DNA of 64,000 nt from Rhodomicrobium vannielii ATCC 17100 (GTDB lineage: Bacteria > Pseudomonadota > Alphaproteobacteria > Rhizobiales > Rhodomicrobiaceae): assembly GCF_000166055.1 (NCBI RefSeq), contig NC_014664.1, positions 3,379,501 through 3,443,500 on the forward strand, in the 5' to 3' direction. Position 1 is the stretch's first letter. The number at the start of each line of letters is the position of its first letter. Under the pieces are notes generated by a model. It saw only the letters and a program-made list of their open reading frames with translations, had not been told where the DNA came from and made no database searches. Positions 1 to 10,443 of the stretch are shown here, piece by piece. The translations under genes and the position numbers were made by a program.

Positions 1-1329
1 CTCACGGAGTTTACGCCGGCGCTCCTCGAAGCGTTCGGCAAGACCGGCGACCCGGATCTCGCGCTCTCCACCTTCGACAAGTTCCTCGGCGAGGTGCCGA
101 CCGCGCTTCAGCTGTTCTCGATGCTGCGCGCGAACCCAACCTTCCTTCAGCTTCTCGCGCAGATCATGGGTTCCGCCCCGCGCCTTGCCCGCATCCTGTC
201 GCGCCGCCGCCGCATCATGGAGGCGCTGCTCGACCCCGACGGCTTCGGCGAAGCTCCGACGCCGGAGGAAGTGCGCGACCACATCCGCCGGGACATTCTC
301 GCGGCCGAAACCTACGACGACCGCCTCGACCGCGCGCGCGTCGTCGGGCAGGAGCGCATGTTCCTCGCGGGCGTCGAGCTGCTTTCGGGGCGTATCGACC
401 CGCGCGAGGCGGGCGAAACCTATTCGCTGATCGCGGAATCGGTGATCGAGGCGCTGCTCGACGTGGTGCAGGAGCGCTACGGCAACGGCATGCCCGCGCC
501 CGTGGTTCTCGCGATGGGCAAGCTCGGCGGCCGTGAGACGACGGCTTCATCCGATGTCGATCTCATCGTGGTTTACGATGTACCGCAGGAGAAGATGCAA
601 GCCGCGCCGCAGCATTACGCGCGGCTGACGCAGCGCCTCATTTCCGCGCTGTCCGCACCGACGCCCGAGGGCGAGCTTTACGCAGTGGATATGCGGCTGC
701 GCCCCTCCGGCAAGGCGGGGCCGGTTGCGGTGCGGCTCGACGGCTTCCTGTCCTACCAGAAAAACGAGGCTTGGACGTGGGAGCATCTCGCGCTCACCCG
801 CGCGCGGCCCATCGCAGGCCCGGACGAGCTTCGCGACCGGCTTTCCGGCATGATCCGCGATGTGCTGACGCTGCCGCGCGACCGGGCGAAGACGGCGGCC
901 GATGTCCTCGAAATGCGCGCGCTCATCGAGAAGGAGAAGGGCACGCGCGACATCTGGCAGATCAAGACGTTCAACGGCGGCCTGATCGACGTGGAATTCA
1001 TCGCGCAGTTTCTTCAGGTGGCGCACGCGGACCGGCTGCCGGACATCCTCGACCAGAACACCGAGGCCGCGCTGCGGAAGCTCGTCGCGGCGGGCGTGCT
1101 CGACCCGGAAGACGGCGGCAGGCTGATCCACGCGGCGGAGCTTTACAACGAAGTCTCCCAGATCCTCCGGCTGTGCACGGAAGGCGCGTTCAACCCGGCT
1201 GCCGCGCCGTGCGACCTCATCGAGGTTCTGCTGCACGTCACGGGTGAGCCGGACATCGCGCGTCTCGAAGGGCGGCTGCGCGATACCTATGCCGAAGTCG
1301 CAGCGCTGTTTCCGAAGCTCGTCTGTTAG
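1..1329 (+). CDS. glnE: Glutamine synthetase adenylyltransferase/adenylyl-removing enzyme, C-terminal part
   Basis: The frame is open from base 1, so the gene starts outside the window; 442 residues are visible, against over 900 for the full protein. GlnE adds AMP to, and removes it from, glutamine synthetase in response to PII and glutamine. The visible part carries the second nucleotidyltransferase domain: the stretch MGKLGGRE followed by SSDVDLIVVYD (about nt 514-576) is the G-K-L-G and S-D-x-D metal-binding signature. The C-terminal helical region after it is intact and ends at a TAG. An internal GTG at 94 is in frame but is not the true start. Confidence 0.93.
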   Translation, partial: LTEFTPALLEAFGKTGDPDLALSTFDKFLGEVPTALQLFSMLRANPTFLQLLAQIMGSAPRLARILSRRRRIMEALLDPDGFGEAPTPEEVRDHIRRDILAAETYDDRLDRARVVGQERMFLAGVELLSGRIDPREAGETYSLIAESVIEALLDVVQERYGNGMPAPVVLAMGKLGGRETTASSDVDLIVVYDVPQEKMQAAPQHYARLTQRLISALSAPTPEGELYAVDMRLRPSGKAGPVAVRLDGFLSYQKNEAWTWEHLALTRARPIAGPDELRDRLSGMIRDVLTLPRDRAKTAADVLEMRALIEKEKGTRDIWQIKTFNGGLIDVEFIAQFLQVAHADRLPDILDQNTEAALRKLVAAGVLDPEDGGRLIHAAELYNEVSQILRLCTEGAFNPAAAPCDLIEVLLHVTGEPDIARLEGRLRDTYAEVAALFPKLVC

Positions 1330-1560
1330 CAGGCGATCCGCAATAGTGGCGGGCGCGCTTCCCTTTTGCGATGCAACAGAAGCGCGGCCGAGGTGTTTTG
1401 CAGCGTCGGACGGTCGCCTTCCATCGTGGCGGTGGATCAGCGAAAAGCTTGCGAATAAGTCGATCGTTCACAAAAGCTTAGAGTGCTTTCGAAACCGAAC
1501 GCCCGCACAGTAAGCCGCGACTGATACGCAATTCCCGGCGCTGCGCTACGAGGACGGAAG

Positions 1561-3042
1561 ATGGCCCGCATCATTGTTGTCGACCCCTTCGATTATGTCG
1601 TCTTCGGCGGCACGGGCGATCTGGCCCGCCGCAAGCTGTTCCCCGCGCTCTATCACCGCGACTTCGACAATCAACTCCCCGAGACCGCGCGCATCATCGG
1701 CGTGGCGCGGCGCGACGAGACGACGGAGAGCTATCGCGCCGATGTGGAAGACGCGATCCGCGCCTCTCTGCCGGAGGGCGATATCGACGGCGAGGCGCTC
1801 GGCCGCTTCCTGTCGCGCGTCGTCTATGTGCGCGCCGATGGCACGAGCGATGACGGCTGGGACGAGTTGTCCCGCGTGCTCGACGAGCGCCGCGAGTGCA
1901 TTCGCGTGTTCTACCTTGCCACCGCGTCGAACCTGTTCGGCCCGATCTGTCATCGCATCAAGAGCCACGGCCTCATCACCGACAAGACGCGGCTCGTGCT
2001 CGAAAAGCCCATCGGCCACGACCTCGAATCCTCCCGCGCCATCAACGAAGCGGTGGGGCAGGACTTCCCGGAAGACCGCATCTACCGCATCGACCATTAT
2101 CTCGGGAAAGAGACGGTGCAGAACCTGATGGCGTTGCGTTTCGCGAACGTGCTGTTCGAGCCGTTGTGGAACGCCGCGCATATCGATCACGTGCAGATCA
2201 CCGTCGCCGAAACGCTGGGGCTTGCCGAGCGCGCGAGATATTACGATCAGGCGGGCGCACTGCGTGACATGGTGCAGAACCACATGTTGCAGATGCTGTG
2301 TCTCGTGGCGATGGAGCCGCCGACCTGCATCTGGGCCGACGCCGTTCGCGATGAGAAGCTGAAGGTGCTGCGCGCGCTGAAGCCCATTGCGGGGCGTGCC
2401 GCATCGAACGTCACCGTACGCGGCCAGTATCGCGCGGGCGCGGCGGACGGGCACGCGGTGCCCGGCTATCAGCAGGAACTCGGGCCGGGCACGCCGACGA
2501 GCCAGACCGAAACCTTCGTTGCGCTGAAACTCGAAATCGACAACTGGCGCTGGGCGGGCACGCCGTTTTATTTGCGCACCGGCAAGCGCCTTCCCTCGCG
2601 CGTGTCCGAGATCGTCGTAACATTCCGCCCGATACCGCATTCCATCTTCAGCCGCGACGCCGGGCCTGTGGTCCCGAACCGGCTCGTCATCCGCCTTCAG
2701 CCGGACGAAGGCATCAAGCTCTGGCTCATGATCAAGGATCGCGGGCCGGGCGGCATGCGGCTTCGCAACGTGCCGCTCGACATGACGTTCCGCGAGGCGT
2801 TCGGCCAGCGGAACCCCGACGCCTATGAGCGTCTTTTGCTCGACGTGGTGCGTGGCAACCAGACGCTGTTCATGCGCCGCGACGAGGTGGAAGCCGCGTG
2901 GCGATGGATCGATCCGATCCTCGAAGCTTGGGACGCGAACAAGGAAGGCGTGAAACCCTACACGGCGGGATCTTGGGGGCCATCGGCGTCGATTGCGCTG
3001 ATCGAGCGCGACGGCCGCACCTGGTATGAGGAGGATTCGTGA
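1561..3042 (+). CDS. zwf: Glucose-6-phosphate 1-dehydrogenase
   Basis: This 493-residue cytoplasmic enzyme oxidises glucose-6-phosphate to 6-phosphogluconolactone with NAD(P)+, the entry step to the Entner-Doudoroff pathway. The N-terminal Rossmann motif GGTGDLARRKLFPALY lies at residues 16-31. The active-site signature RIDHYLGKE is near residues 176-184. Length is normal for the family. It begins with ATG after a 231-base gap from glnE and is first in an operon: its TGA overlaps the GTG of pgl in a GTGA junction. The long gap upstream is the likely site of the operon promoter, although I see no convincing -35/-10 pair. Confidence 0.96.
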   Translation: MARIIVVDPFDYVVFGGTGDLARRKLFPALYHRDFDNQLPETARIIGVARRDETTESYRADVEDAIRASLPEGDIDGEALGRFLSRVVYVRADGTSDDGWDELSRVLDERRECIRVFYLATASNLFGPICHRIKSHGLITDKTRLVLEKPIGHDLESSRAINEAVGQDFPEDRIYRIDHYLGKETVQNLMALRFANVLFEPLWNAAHIDHVQITVAETLGLAERARYYDQAGALRDMVQNHMLQMLCLVAMEPPTCIWADAVRDEKLKVLRALKPIAGRAASNVTVRGQYRAGAADGHAVPGYQQELGPGTPTSQTETFVALKLEIDNWRWAGTPFYLRTGKRLPSRVSEIVVTFRPIPHSIFSRDAGPVVPNRLVIRLQPDEGIKLWLMIKDRGPGGMRLRNVPLDMTFREAFGQRNPDAYERLLLDVVRGNQTLFMRRDEVEAAWRWIDPILEAWDANKEGVKPYTAGSWGPSASIALIERDGRTWYEEDS

Positions 3043-3743
3043 GCGCCACCATCGAGCGGCGTGATTTCGTGGACAGCGCCGCGCTCGCGGAAGCGCTTGC
3101 GAGCCGTGTGGCGGATGCGCTTCAAGCGCGCATCGGCGAATTCGACCGCGCGTCGCTCGCCGTCTCGGGCGGGCGAACCCCGGCGGCCTTTCTCGATGCC
3201 CTGTCGCGCAAACTTCTGCCGTGGGATCGCGTGTGGGTGACGCTCGTCGATGAGCGCTGGGTACCGGAAATCTCGGAGCGCTCGAACGCGAGGCTCGTGC
3301 GCGCGCATCTCCTGCAAAACGAGGCCACCGCCGCGCATTTCGTGCCGCTCGTAAACGATGCGCCGACGCCGGAAGCAGGGCTCGCGGAAGCGGAAGCGTT
3401 GCTGGAACCGCTGCCGTGGCCGCTCGCCGCCTGCGTGCTCGGCATGGGTGGTGACGGACACACCGCATCTTTCTTCCCGCACGCCGAGGGCCTCGACGCC
3501 GCACTCGCGCCGCCGCCCGGCGCGCGCCTCGCCGCCACCGCAGCGCAAGCCGCCGGAGAGCCGCGCGTCACGCTGACATTGCCGGTTATTCTGGAAGCTT
3601 CGCTGATCGCGCTCCACATAGAGAGCGAGCCCAAGTTGCGGGTTCTGGACACCGCGCGGGCCGCTGGCCCGGTCGAAGACATGCCCGTGCGCGCCGTGCT
3701 TCGTGCTTCGCCCCGGCCGGTCGAAGTGTTCTGGTGTCCATAA
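3039..3743 (+). CDS. pgl: 6-phosphogluconolactonase
   Basis: This 234-residue protein of the DevB/Pgl family hydrolyses 6-phosphogluconolactone to 6-phosphogluconate in the cytoplasm. Family hallmarks are visible: an SGG(R)TP segment near residues 42-47, VDERWVP near 69-75, and GMGGDGHTASFFP near 135-147, which forms the phosphate and catalytic site. It starts at a GTG that overlaps the zwf stop by 4 bases, which implies translational coupling. Its place between zwf and edd fits the step it catalyses. Confidence 0.94.
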   Translation: MSATIERRDFVDSAALAEALASRVADALQARIGEFDRASLAVSGGRTPAAFLDALSRKLLPWDRVWVTLVDERWVPEISERSNARLVRAHLLQNEATAAHFVPLVNDAPTPEAGLAEAEALLEPLPWPLAACVLGMGGDGHTASFFPHAEGLDAALAPPPGARLAATAAQAAGEPRVTLTLPVILEASLIALHIESEPKLRVLDTARAAGPVEDMPVRAVLRASPRPVEVFWCP

Positions 3744-3788
3744 GCCGAAACAGATCCATGAGGCTCTGAAGCCGAAAGGGAATTTGCC

Positions 3789-5618
3789 GTGTCCATCCAT
3801 TCCACCGTCGGCGAAGTCACCGAACGCATCGTCAAGCGCAGCCACGACAACCGCGCGCGCTATCTCGACCGCATCGCTCAAGCCGCCGAGCGCAGGCCCG
3901 AGCGCACGCATCTCGGTTGCGCGAATCAGGCGCACGGCTTCGCGGCATGCGGCCCGATCGACAAGGAGCGGCTGCGCGAAGGCCGCACGCCGAACCTCGG
4001 CATCGTGACGGCCTATAACGACATGCTGTCGGCGCATCAGCCCTATGAGCGCTTTCCGCCGCTGATCCGCGAGGCGGCGCGCGAGGCGGGAGCTACGGCG
4101 CAGGTCGCTGGCGGCACGCCCGCCATGTGCGACGGCATCACGCAAGGCTTCGAGGGCATGGACCTCAGCCTGTTCTCGCGCGATGTCATCGCGCTTTCAA
4201 CGGCGGTCGCGCTCTCGCACCAGACCTTCGACGCGACCGTGATGCTCGGCATCTGCGACAAGATCGTGCCGGGGCTGTTCATCGGCGCGGCGTCGTTCGG
4301 GCATCTGCCGACCGTGTTCATACCGTCCGGGCCGATGACGTCAGGCCTGCCGAACCCGGAGAAGTCGCGCATCCGCCAGCTTTACGCGGAGGGCAAAGTC
4401 GGCCGCGACGAGCTTCTTGCGGCCGAAGCCGAATGCTATCACGCGCCCGGCACCTGCACCTTCTACGGCACGGCCAACACGAACCAGATGGTCATGGAAA
4501 TGATGGGCGTGCACATTCCCGGCGCGTCCTTCGTAAATGCCAACACGCCGCTTCGGGATGCGCTCACCCGCGAAGGCGTGCGCCGCGCGCTCGCCATGAC
4601 GGCGCTCGGCAATGAATACACACCCTTCGGCGCGATGGTGGACGAGCGCTCCTTCGTGAACGCCATCGCAGGCGTGCTCGCCACAGGCGGCTCGACGAAC
4701 CACACGCTGCACCTTCTCGCCATGTCGTCGGCGATGGGCATCACGCTGACCTGGGACGATTTCGACGCGCTGTCGCCGGTAGTGCCGCTGGTCGCGCATG
4801 TCTATCCGAGCGGAGCCGCGGACGTGAACCAGTTCGCGGCGGCAGGCGGCCTGCCGTTCGTCATCCGCGAGCTTCTGGCGGCTGGCCTGCTCCACGGCGA
4901 CATCAAGACCGTGTGGGGCACAACGCTCGACGCCTACGCCATCGAGCCGGGTCTCGACGCCGAGGGCCAGCTTGTCTGGCGCGACGCGGCGGAGAAGAGC
5001 GGCGACGAAAAGATCCTGCGCAGCGTGGACCAGCCGTTCAGCGTGGAAGGCGGCATCCGCGTGCTCGACGGCAATCTTGGCCGCGCGGTAATGAAAACCT
5101 CGGCGCTGGCACCCGAACGCCTCGCGATCGAAGGTCCGGCGCGCATCTTCCACTCGCAGGAGGCATTGCAGGACGCTTTCAAGGCGGGCGCGCTGACGGG
5201 CGATTTCGTCGCGGTGGTGCGCTTCCAGGGGCCGAAGGCGAACGGCATGCCGGAGTTGCACAAGCTCCTGCCGCCGCTCGGCGTGCTTCAGGATCGCGGC
5301 CAGCGCGTGGCGCTTCTCACCGACGGGCGCATGTCGGGCGCATCCGGCAAGGTGCCGTCGGCGATTCATGTCACACCGGAGGCTGTGGCGGGTGGCCCCA
5401 TCGCGCGAATCCGCGACGGTGATATAATACGGATCGATGCCGTGTCTGGCACGCTGGCGGCGCTGGTCGGCGAGAAGGAATGGGCGGCGCGCGAACCAGC
5501 AACCGCCGATCTTTCCGCGTCGCATGAAGGCGTCGGCCGCGAACTGTTCGCGCCGTTCCGTGCGGCTGTGGGCGAGGCTGACACGGGAGCAACAGTCTTT
5601 TTCAGGAGCGCCGCATGA
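3789..5618 (+). CDS. edd: Phosphogluconate dehydratase
   Basis: Edd converts 6-phosphogluconate to 2-keto-3-deoxy-6-phosphogluconate (KDPG). It belongs to the IlvD/Edd iron-sulfur dehydratases, and 609 residues is the usual length. Recognisable segments are [30 protein letters not shown], the cysteine-bearing [11 protein letters not shown], the stretch [18 protein letters not shown], and the C-terminal [12 protein letters not shown]. The start is a GTG at 3789 preceded by a purine-rich AAAGGGAA. The gene overlaps eda by 4 bases. The Cys in [14 protein letters not shown] and the Lys-Asn-Ala-Asn-rich context favour Edd over IlvD (dihydroxy-acid dehydratase). Confidence 0.96.
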   Translation: MSIHSTVGEVTERIVKRSHDNRARYLDRIAQAAERRPERTHLGCANQAHGFAACGPIDKERLREGRTPNLGIVTAYNDMLSAHQPYERFPPLIREAAREAGATAQVAGGTPAMCDGITQGFEGMDLSLFSRDVIALSTAVALSHQTFDATVMLGICDKIVPGLFIGAASFGHLPTVFIPSGPMTSGLPNPEKSRIRQLYAEGKVGRDELLAAEAECYHAPGTCTFYGTANTNQMVMEMMGVHIPGASFVNANTPLRDALTREGVRRALAMTALGNEYTPFGAMVDERSFVNAIAGVLATGGSTNHTLHLLAMSSAMGITLTWDDFDALSPVVPLVAHVYPSGAADVNQFAAAGGLPFVIRELLAAGLLHGDIKTVWGTTLDAYAIEPGLDAEGQLVWRDAAEKSGDEKILRSVDQPFSVEGGIRVLDGNLGRAVMKTSALAPERLAIEGPARIFHSQEALQDAFKAGALTGDFVAVVRFQGPKANGMPELHKLLPPLGVLQDRGQRVALLTDGRMSGASGKVPSAIHVTPEAVAGGPIARIRDGDIIRIDAVSGTLAALVGEKEWAAREPATADLSASHEGVGRELFAPFRAAVGEADTGATVFFRSAA

Positions 5619-6262
5619 CTGCATCCGCGCAAGCAGGTCTCGAACCCGTTCTGAGCCGCGCCGCCGTAATCCCCGTCGTCGTCATCGACAAGGCGGAGGA
5701 CGGGGTTCCGTTGGCGCGCGCGCTGCTCGCGGGCGGCCTACCCGTGATCGAGATTACACTTCGCACGGGCGCGGCGCTCGAAGCGATCCGCGCCATCGCA
5801 AACGAGGTGCCGGAAGCGGTCGTCGGCGCGGGCACCGTGCTCGACGGCGCGTTGTTGAAGGCGGCGAAAGAAGCCGGCGCGCGCTTCGCCGTTTCACCGG
5901 GCGCCACGCCGCGCCTGCTCGACGCCGCCGCGTCTGAAGGCGTGCCGCTGCTGCCCGGCGTCGGTACGGCGTCGGAGGCGATGGCGCTGATCGAACGCGG
6001 CTACCGCTTCGCGAAGTTCTTTCCGGCGGAAGCATCGGGCGGACCCGCGCTTCTCGCAAGCCTCGCATCGCCCCTGCCGCAGCTCAGGTTTTGCCCTACC
6101 GGCGGCATCACGCACGACAACGCCGCGCGCTATCTCAAGCTGCCGAACGTGATTTGCGTCGGCGGGTCGTGGATGGTGAACCGCGCGCGCATCGCCGAAG
6201 GGGACTGGGCGTCGATTGCCGCGCTCGCAAAGGCGGCGGCGGCGCTTCGCGTGGCCGGTTGA
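5615..6262 (+). CDS. eda: KDPG aldolase (2-dehydro-3-deoxyphosphogluconate aldolase)
   Basis: Eda cleaves KDPG to pyruvate and glyceraldehyde-3-phosphate, closing the Entner-Doudoroff pathway. At 215 residues it is a normal class I KDPG/KHG aldolase. The segments [17 protein letters not shown], the glutamate loop VGAGTVLD, the Schiff-base lysine in FAKFFPAE (about residue 133) and FCPTGGI are all present. The ATG overlaps the edd stop as ATGA. It is the last gene of zwf-pgl-edd-eda. Confidence 0.96.
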   Translation: MTASAQAGLEPVLSRAAVIPVVVIDKAEDGVPLARALLAGGLPVIEITLRTGAALEAIRAIANEVPEAVVGAGTVLDGALLKAAKEAGARFAVSPGATPRLLDAAASEGVPLLPGVGTASEAMALIERGYRFAKFFPAEASGGPALLASLASPLPQLRFCPTGGITHDNAARYLKLPNVICVGGSWMVNRARIAEGDWASIAALAKAAAALRVAG

Positions 6263-6527
6263 GGCCACGCGCGCCCGCTTTTGGCGCTTCCAATCCCCAA
6301 AAGATTTAATCCAATTTGGATAAACTGCTTGCGGACGGCGCAACCAGCAGCGTAGACGAGTAGTCGTCTGAAACGGCGCTTGCATGAACGCGGGAACTGT
6401 TTTGGCTTCCGCGTCAAGCAACGGAGCCCTGTTGCCTGCGTTCGGCTGATAGTTTTCAGCTTCCGAGCGAATTTCAGAGGGCGTTCGTCGCCTTTATTGT
6501 CAGTTTTCCGAGGGGACGAACCTCTCC

Positions 6528-8336
6528 ATGTGCGGCATAAACGGCGCTTATTCTTATCGTCCGGCAGCGCTTGAGGTCGATCGAGGGGAACTCCTCGCTA
6601 CGAGAGACCAAATGACAGCGCGGGGCCCCGACGGTGCCGGGGTCTGGCTCTCGGATTGCGGCCGCCTCGGTCTTGGGCATCGGCGCCTTGCGATCATCGA
6701 TCTGTCGGAGGCGGGCGCGCAGCCGATGCACAGCGCGGATGGCCGCTTCACCGTTACCTTCAACGGCGAAATTTACAACTACCTCGATTTGCGGCGCTCC
6801 CTCGAAGCGCGCGGACAGGTCTTCCGAAGCCATTCCGATACGGAAATCCTGCTGCACCTCTACGCAGAGAAGGGCGCGGAGATGGTACATGATCTGCGCG
6901 GCATGTTCGCTTTCGCGATCTGGGACGCGCACGCCCGCACGCTTTTCCTCGCGCGCGACACCTACGGCATCAAGCCCCTATATTATGCCGACGACGGCGG
7001 AGCGTTTCGCTTCGCGAGCCAGGTCAAGGCGCTGCTCGCAGGCGGTGCCGTGGCGCGTGAGCCGGACCCGGCGGGCATCGTCGGCTTTCATCTCTGGGGC
7101 GCGGTGCCGGAACCATTCACGCTCTACCGCGACGTGAAGGCCGTGCCCGCCGGGCATTCGATCCTCGTGCGCGAGGGAAGCGGCGCGGAGGCTCCCGTCG
7201 CCTATGCGAACATCGCCGCCGTTCTCTGCGAGGCCGCGCGCGCGGCTACCGGGCGGCAGGAGATCGGCCGCGTCGTGCGCAATGCGGTTCGCGACAGCGT
7301 GCGCGCGCATCTCCTCGCCGATGTCGATGTCGGGATCTTCCTATCGGCCGGGATCGACTCCGGCGCGATGCTCGGCTTGATGCGCGATGTCGGGCACGAA
7401 AGACGCATCGCCGTAACCGTCGCGTTCCGCGAATTTCGCGCGACCGCCGAAGACGAGGCGCCGCTTGCCGCCGAGATCGCAAGGCTTTACGGCGCGCGCC
7501 ACATCGTGCGCATCTTCGAGAAAAGCGAGTTCGAGGCCGATCTTCCGCTCATCCTCGACGCGATGGATCAACCCTCCATCGACGGCGTCAACACTTGGTT
7601 TGCCGCCAAGGCGGCGCGCGAAGCCGGGCTCAAGGTCGCGCTCTCCGGCCTCGGCGGCGATGAGCTGTTCGGCGGTTATCCGAGCTTCCGGCAGATCCCG
7701 CGCTGGGTGAGTTTTCTCAAGGCGGCGAACGTCGTGCCGGGGGCGGGACGCGCAGCTCGCGTACTCGCCTCCCGCCTTGCGCCCGCCGCGTTATCGCCGA
7801 AAGCGCTCGCGCTCCTCGAATATGCGGGCACATTTCCGGGCGCTTACCTCGTCCGTCGCAGCGTCTTCCTTCCGTTCCAGCTCGATACGGTCCTCGATCC
7901 GGGGCTGCTACGCGATGGCCTGGCGCGGCTGCAAACGCTGAAAAGCCTGCGCGCGACGATGACACCGGACCCGAAAACCGCTGTGTCGCGGGTCGCCGCT
8001 TTGGAGAGCGCCAACTACATGCGCAACCAGTTGCTGCGCGACGCCGATTGGGCGGGCATGGCGCATGGTCTCGAAATTCGCACGCCACTCGCGGACTTCG
8101 AGCTTCTCAAGGCGCTCGCGCCCTACCAGCACCGCTTCCGGGGCGCGGCGGGAAAACAGGCGCTCGCGGAGGCGCCGTCCGTGCCCCTGCCCGATGCGGT
8201 GGTGAACCGGAGCAAGTCCGGCTTCGGCGTGCCGATCGGCGCATGGCTCGCGCGCGCGGCCCAGATGAAAGCGCCCGCTCGAAAGGGCGACGTCTCGCGG
8301 GCCTGGGCGCTGCATGTCTATCAGGCGTCGGGTTAG
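6528..8336 (+). CDS. asnB: Asparagine synthetase-type glutamine amidotransferase (AsnB family)
   Basis: This 602-residue cytoplasmic protein has a class II glutaminase domain starting MCGINGAY, where Cys2 becomes the N-terminal nucleophile. A C-terminal ATP-pyrophosphatase domain follows. The P-loop reads FLSAGIDSGAM near residue 270, a variant of the common SGG(L/I)DS. SGLGGDELFGGYP follows near 375. Genuine asparagine synthesis is possible, but the gene heads a polysaccharide cluster. In such clusters AsnB homologues amidate sugar carboxyl groups or make an activated amide, so that role is inferred from context. It sits 265 bases after eda and 4 bases before the flippase gene. Confidence 0.87.
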   Translation: MCGINGAYSYRPAALEVDRGELLATRDQMTARGPDGAGVWLSDCGRLGLGHRRLAIIDLSEAGAQPMHSADGRFTVTFNGEIYNYLDLRRSLEARGQVFRSHSDTEILLHLYAEKGAEMVHDLRGMFAFAIWDAHARTLFLARDTYGIKPLYYADDGGAFRFASQVKALLAGGAVAREPDPAGIVGFHLWGAVPEPFTLYRDVKAVPAGHSILVREGSGAEAPVAYANIAAVLCEAARAATGRQEIGRVVRNAVRDSVRAHLLADVDVGIFLSAGIDSGAMLGLMRDVGHERRIAVTVAFREFRATAEDEAPLAAEIARLYGARHIVRIFEKSEFEADLPLILDAMDQPSIDGVNTWFAAKAAREAGLKVALSGLGGDELFGGYPSFRQIPRWVSFLKAANVVPGAGRAARVLASRLAPAALSPKALALLEYAGTFPGAYLVRRSVFLPFQLDTVLDPGLLRDGLARLQTLKSLRATMTPDPKTAVSRVAALESANYMRNQLLRDADWAGMAHGLEIRTPLADFELLKALAPYQHRFRGAAGKQALAEAPSVPLPDAVVNRSKSGFGVPIGAWLARAAQMKAPARKGDVSRAWALHVYQASG

Positions 8337-8340
8337 CCGC

Positions 8341-9699
8341 ATGACCAGCGCCATCGCCGCTTTCAGCAGGCGCCTTCCCCTCGGCCTCAACCGCATCGAA
8401 GGGCGCGGATTTCTGGCCAGCATGGCCACGCTCGTCAGCGGGCAGACTGTGGCGGCCGCGATCCCGATCGTGTTCGCGCCCATCCTCGGCCGCATCTACA
8501 CGCCGCACGACTACGGCCTCCTCGCAGCATTCATCGGAATCGCCGTCGTTCTCGGCGCGGTCGGCAACTGGCAATATTCGCAGGCGCTGCTGGTCGAGAC
8601 GGATGAAGACCGCGCGGCCCGACTCGTCAAGATCTGTTTCTGCACGTCGCTCATCACCGCCGCCGCTTCGCTTGCCATCGCGAGTGGCCTCGCGCTGATC
8701 CCTTCCATCGCGAGCGCGCTGGGGCTTTGGCTCTTCGCCCTGCCGCTCATGGCCTTCGTGTCCGGCGTGACAAGCTGCCTCGTCGCCGTGGCAACCCGGC
8801 GCAGCGATTATCGGTTCGTCGCCACGATGTCGGCTGTCGCCGCGCTGGTGAGTTCGGTCGTGTCGCTCTACCTCGGTTGGATGGGCTACGGCTTCAGCGG
8901 CCTCGCGGCGGGTTATCTGGTGATGAACCTGACGCAGGTTCTGGCCTTTGCGTATCGCCATTCGTCCGCGCTCGCAGCGATCTGGCGCGTCCCGCTCAGC
9001 GGCGCGACCTCGCTCGCGTTGTCAGAGCGGAAATACCCGCTTTTCACCGCGCCCGGCTACATCATGCGCGAACTGGCGCAGGGTATTCCCGCGCTATCGC
9101 TGAATTTCGTCGGCGCCTCGGCGCTGGCCGGACAGTTCTCGCGCGCATGGACGCTGCTCACCCTGCCGATCAACCTCGTCGGCATATCCCTCTCGCTCGT
9201 GTTCCAGCGAGCCGCCGCGCGCGAACTTCAGGAAACCGGCACGTGCTGGCCGATCTACCGGAAAACGACGCTCTCGCTCATTGTCGGCGCGCTGCCATGT
9301 GTGATCCTCGCGTCCTGGGCCGCACCCGCGCTGTTCACGTTCTATCTCGGGCCACAGTGGGAAGAGGCGGGCTATATGGCGCGGTTGCTCGCGCCGATGA
9401 TGTATCTGCGCATGATCGCCGGACCGATCTGGCCCGTCTTCTTCCTGTTCCGCGCGAACACGCTCGAATTCGCCATCGCGGCCCTTCAACTGGCGCTGAT
9501 CGCAGGCGGCACGGCGCTCGTCATCGCCTTCCACCGCCCGCCAATCTGGCAGATCGCGACCTTCGTGGTGGTCAGTTCGGCGATCAGTGCCCTGCAAATT
9601 TACATGACGTGGCGGCTGGCGCGGCCCGCTTCGCCCAACGCCCACCAAGCCGCAACGGATCGACAGACGGAGGATCATCCCTCATGCAAAACTACTTGA
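8341..9699 (+). CDS. Polysaccharide flippase, Wzx/MATE-like membrane protein
   Basis: The product has about 452 residues and roughly 12 hydrophobic helices spread over its full length. The opening pattern (a soluble lead, then LASMATLVSGQTVAAAIPIV and APILGRIYTPHDYG) is typical of Wzx-like O-antigen or polysaccharide translocases, which flip lipid-linked repeat units across the inner membrane. I chose the ATG at 8341, just after the asnB stop; an ATG at 8314 would overlap asnB by 23 bases. The 3' end overlaps the FkbM gene by 16 bases. Substrate is unknown. Confidence 0.86.
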   Translation: MTSAIAAFSRRLPLGLNRIEGRGFLASMATLVSGQTVAAAIPIVFAPILGRIYTPHDYGLLAAFIGIAVVLGAVGNWQYSQALLVETDEDRAARLVKICFCTSLITAAASLAIASGLALIPSIASALGLWLFALPLMAFVSGVTSCLVAVATRRSDYRFVATMSAVAALVSSVVSLYLGWMGYGFSGLAAGYLVMNLTQVLAFAYRHSSALAAIWRVPLSGATSLALSERKYPLFTAPGYIMRELAQGIPALSLNFVGASALAGQFSRAWTLLTLPINLVGISLSLVFQRAAARELQETGTCWPIYRKTTLSLIVGALPCVILASWAAPALFTFYLGPQWEEAGYMARLLAPMMYLRMIAGPIWPVFFLFRANTLEFAIAALQLALIAGGTALVIAFHRPPIWQIATFVVVSSAISALQIYMTWRLARPASPNAHQAATDRQTEDHPSCKTT

Positions 9700-10439
9700 A
9701 ACGAGCGGTTCGGAAAGCTGGCAGGCTCGCAGTCGTCGACACAGCCTATCTCTATTCCCGACACGAGCAGGTGCACCTCAAACGCATCTTCAGAGAATTC
9801 GACGTCGATCTCGTGATCGATGTGGGAGCCAATCGCGGTCAATACGCGACCATGCTGCGCCAGCGCGTGGGCTACAAAGGCGCCATCGTCTCGGTGGAGC
9901 CGATCCCGGATCTGGTCGAGCATCTCCGACACATTTCGCGCGACGATCCGCTCTGGTACGTGGAGCCCGTGGTGCTCGGAGACAGGCACGGCCCGCACAG
10001 GTTTCACATCATGGCGGACAGTCAGTGCAGTTCGCTGAACGAGCCGTCCTTCGCGGAAACGGACGCTTTTCGCGAGCAACTGGCGGTCAGCGACAGCATC
10101 ACGGTTCAGGGCGAAACGCTGGACAGCCTTTTCGACCGCTGGTCCCAGAAGATCGGCGCGCGCAACCCCTTCCTGAAACTCGACACGCAGGGCTCCGACC
10201 TCGCGATCCTGAGCGCCGCGCCCGACACGCTCCCGAAGCTGATCGGTTTCCAGAGCGAGCTTTCGATCAAGCGCCTGTACGAGAACACGCTGCCGATGGA
10301 GGAAGCCCTGCTGAAATACAAGGCGCTCGGTTTCGACATCAGCGCGCTCGTGCCGAACAACGCGGGGCACTTCCCTTATCTCGTTGAAATCGACTGCATC
10401 ATGTTGCGTCGCGGGCTTCGCGACATCACCCACGGTTAG
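9684..10439 (+). CDS. FkbM family SAM-dependent methyltransferase
   Basis: A 251-residue protein. The SAM-binding glycine motif VIDVGANRGQYA lies near residues 43-54, followed by VSVEPIPDL (acidic motif II) and the FLKLDTQGSDL segment that is characteristic of FkbM-type methyltransferases. Members O-methylate sugars or polyketides; here a sugar of the surface glycan is the natural inference. The ATG at 9684 lies inside the end of the flippase gene. The frame stays open far upstream to 8727, but that part is only a shadow of the flippase gene and should not be annotated. Confidence 0.86.
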   Translation: MQNYLKRAVRKAGRLAVVDTAYLYSRHEQVHLKRIFREFDVDLVIDVGANRGQYATMLRQRVGYKGAIVSVEPIPDLVEHLRHISRDDPLWYVEPVVLGDRHGPHRFHIMADSQCSSLNEPSFAETDAFREQLAVSDSITVQGETLDSLFDRWSQKIGARNPFLKLDTQGSDLAILSAAPDTLPKLIGFQSELSIKRLYENTLPMEEALLKYKALGFDISALVPNNAGHFPYLVEIDCIMLRRGLRDITHG

Positions 10440-10443
10440 CGCG

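Noticed and set aside
1546-3504. A 652-codon minus-strand frame
   Set aside because: It lies opposite zwf and pgl, is Arg/His-rich, and has no recognisable motif.
4341-5624. A 427-codon minus-strand frame
   Set aside because: It is antisense to edd and reads as low-quality Arg/Ala/His-rich sequence.
8727-9683. A long in-frame extension upstream of the FkbM gene that might suggest a fusion protein
   Set aside because: The extension is the out-of-frame reading of the flippase gene. Only the part from 9684 has FkbM motifs.
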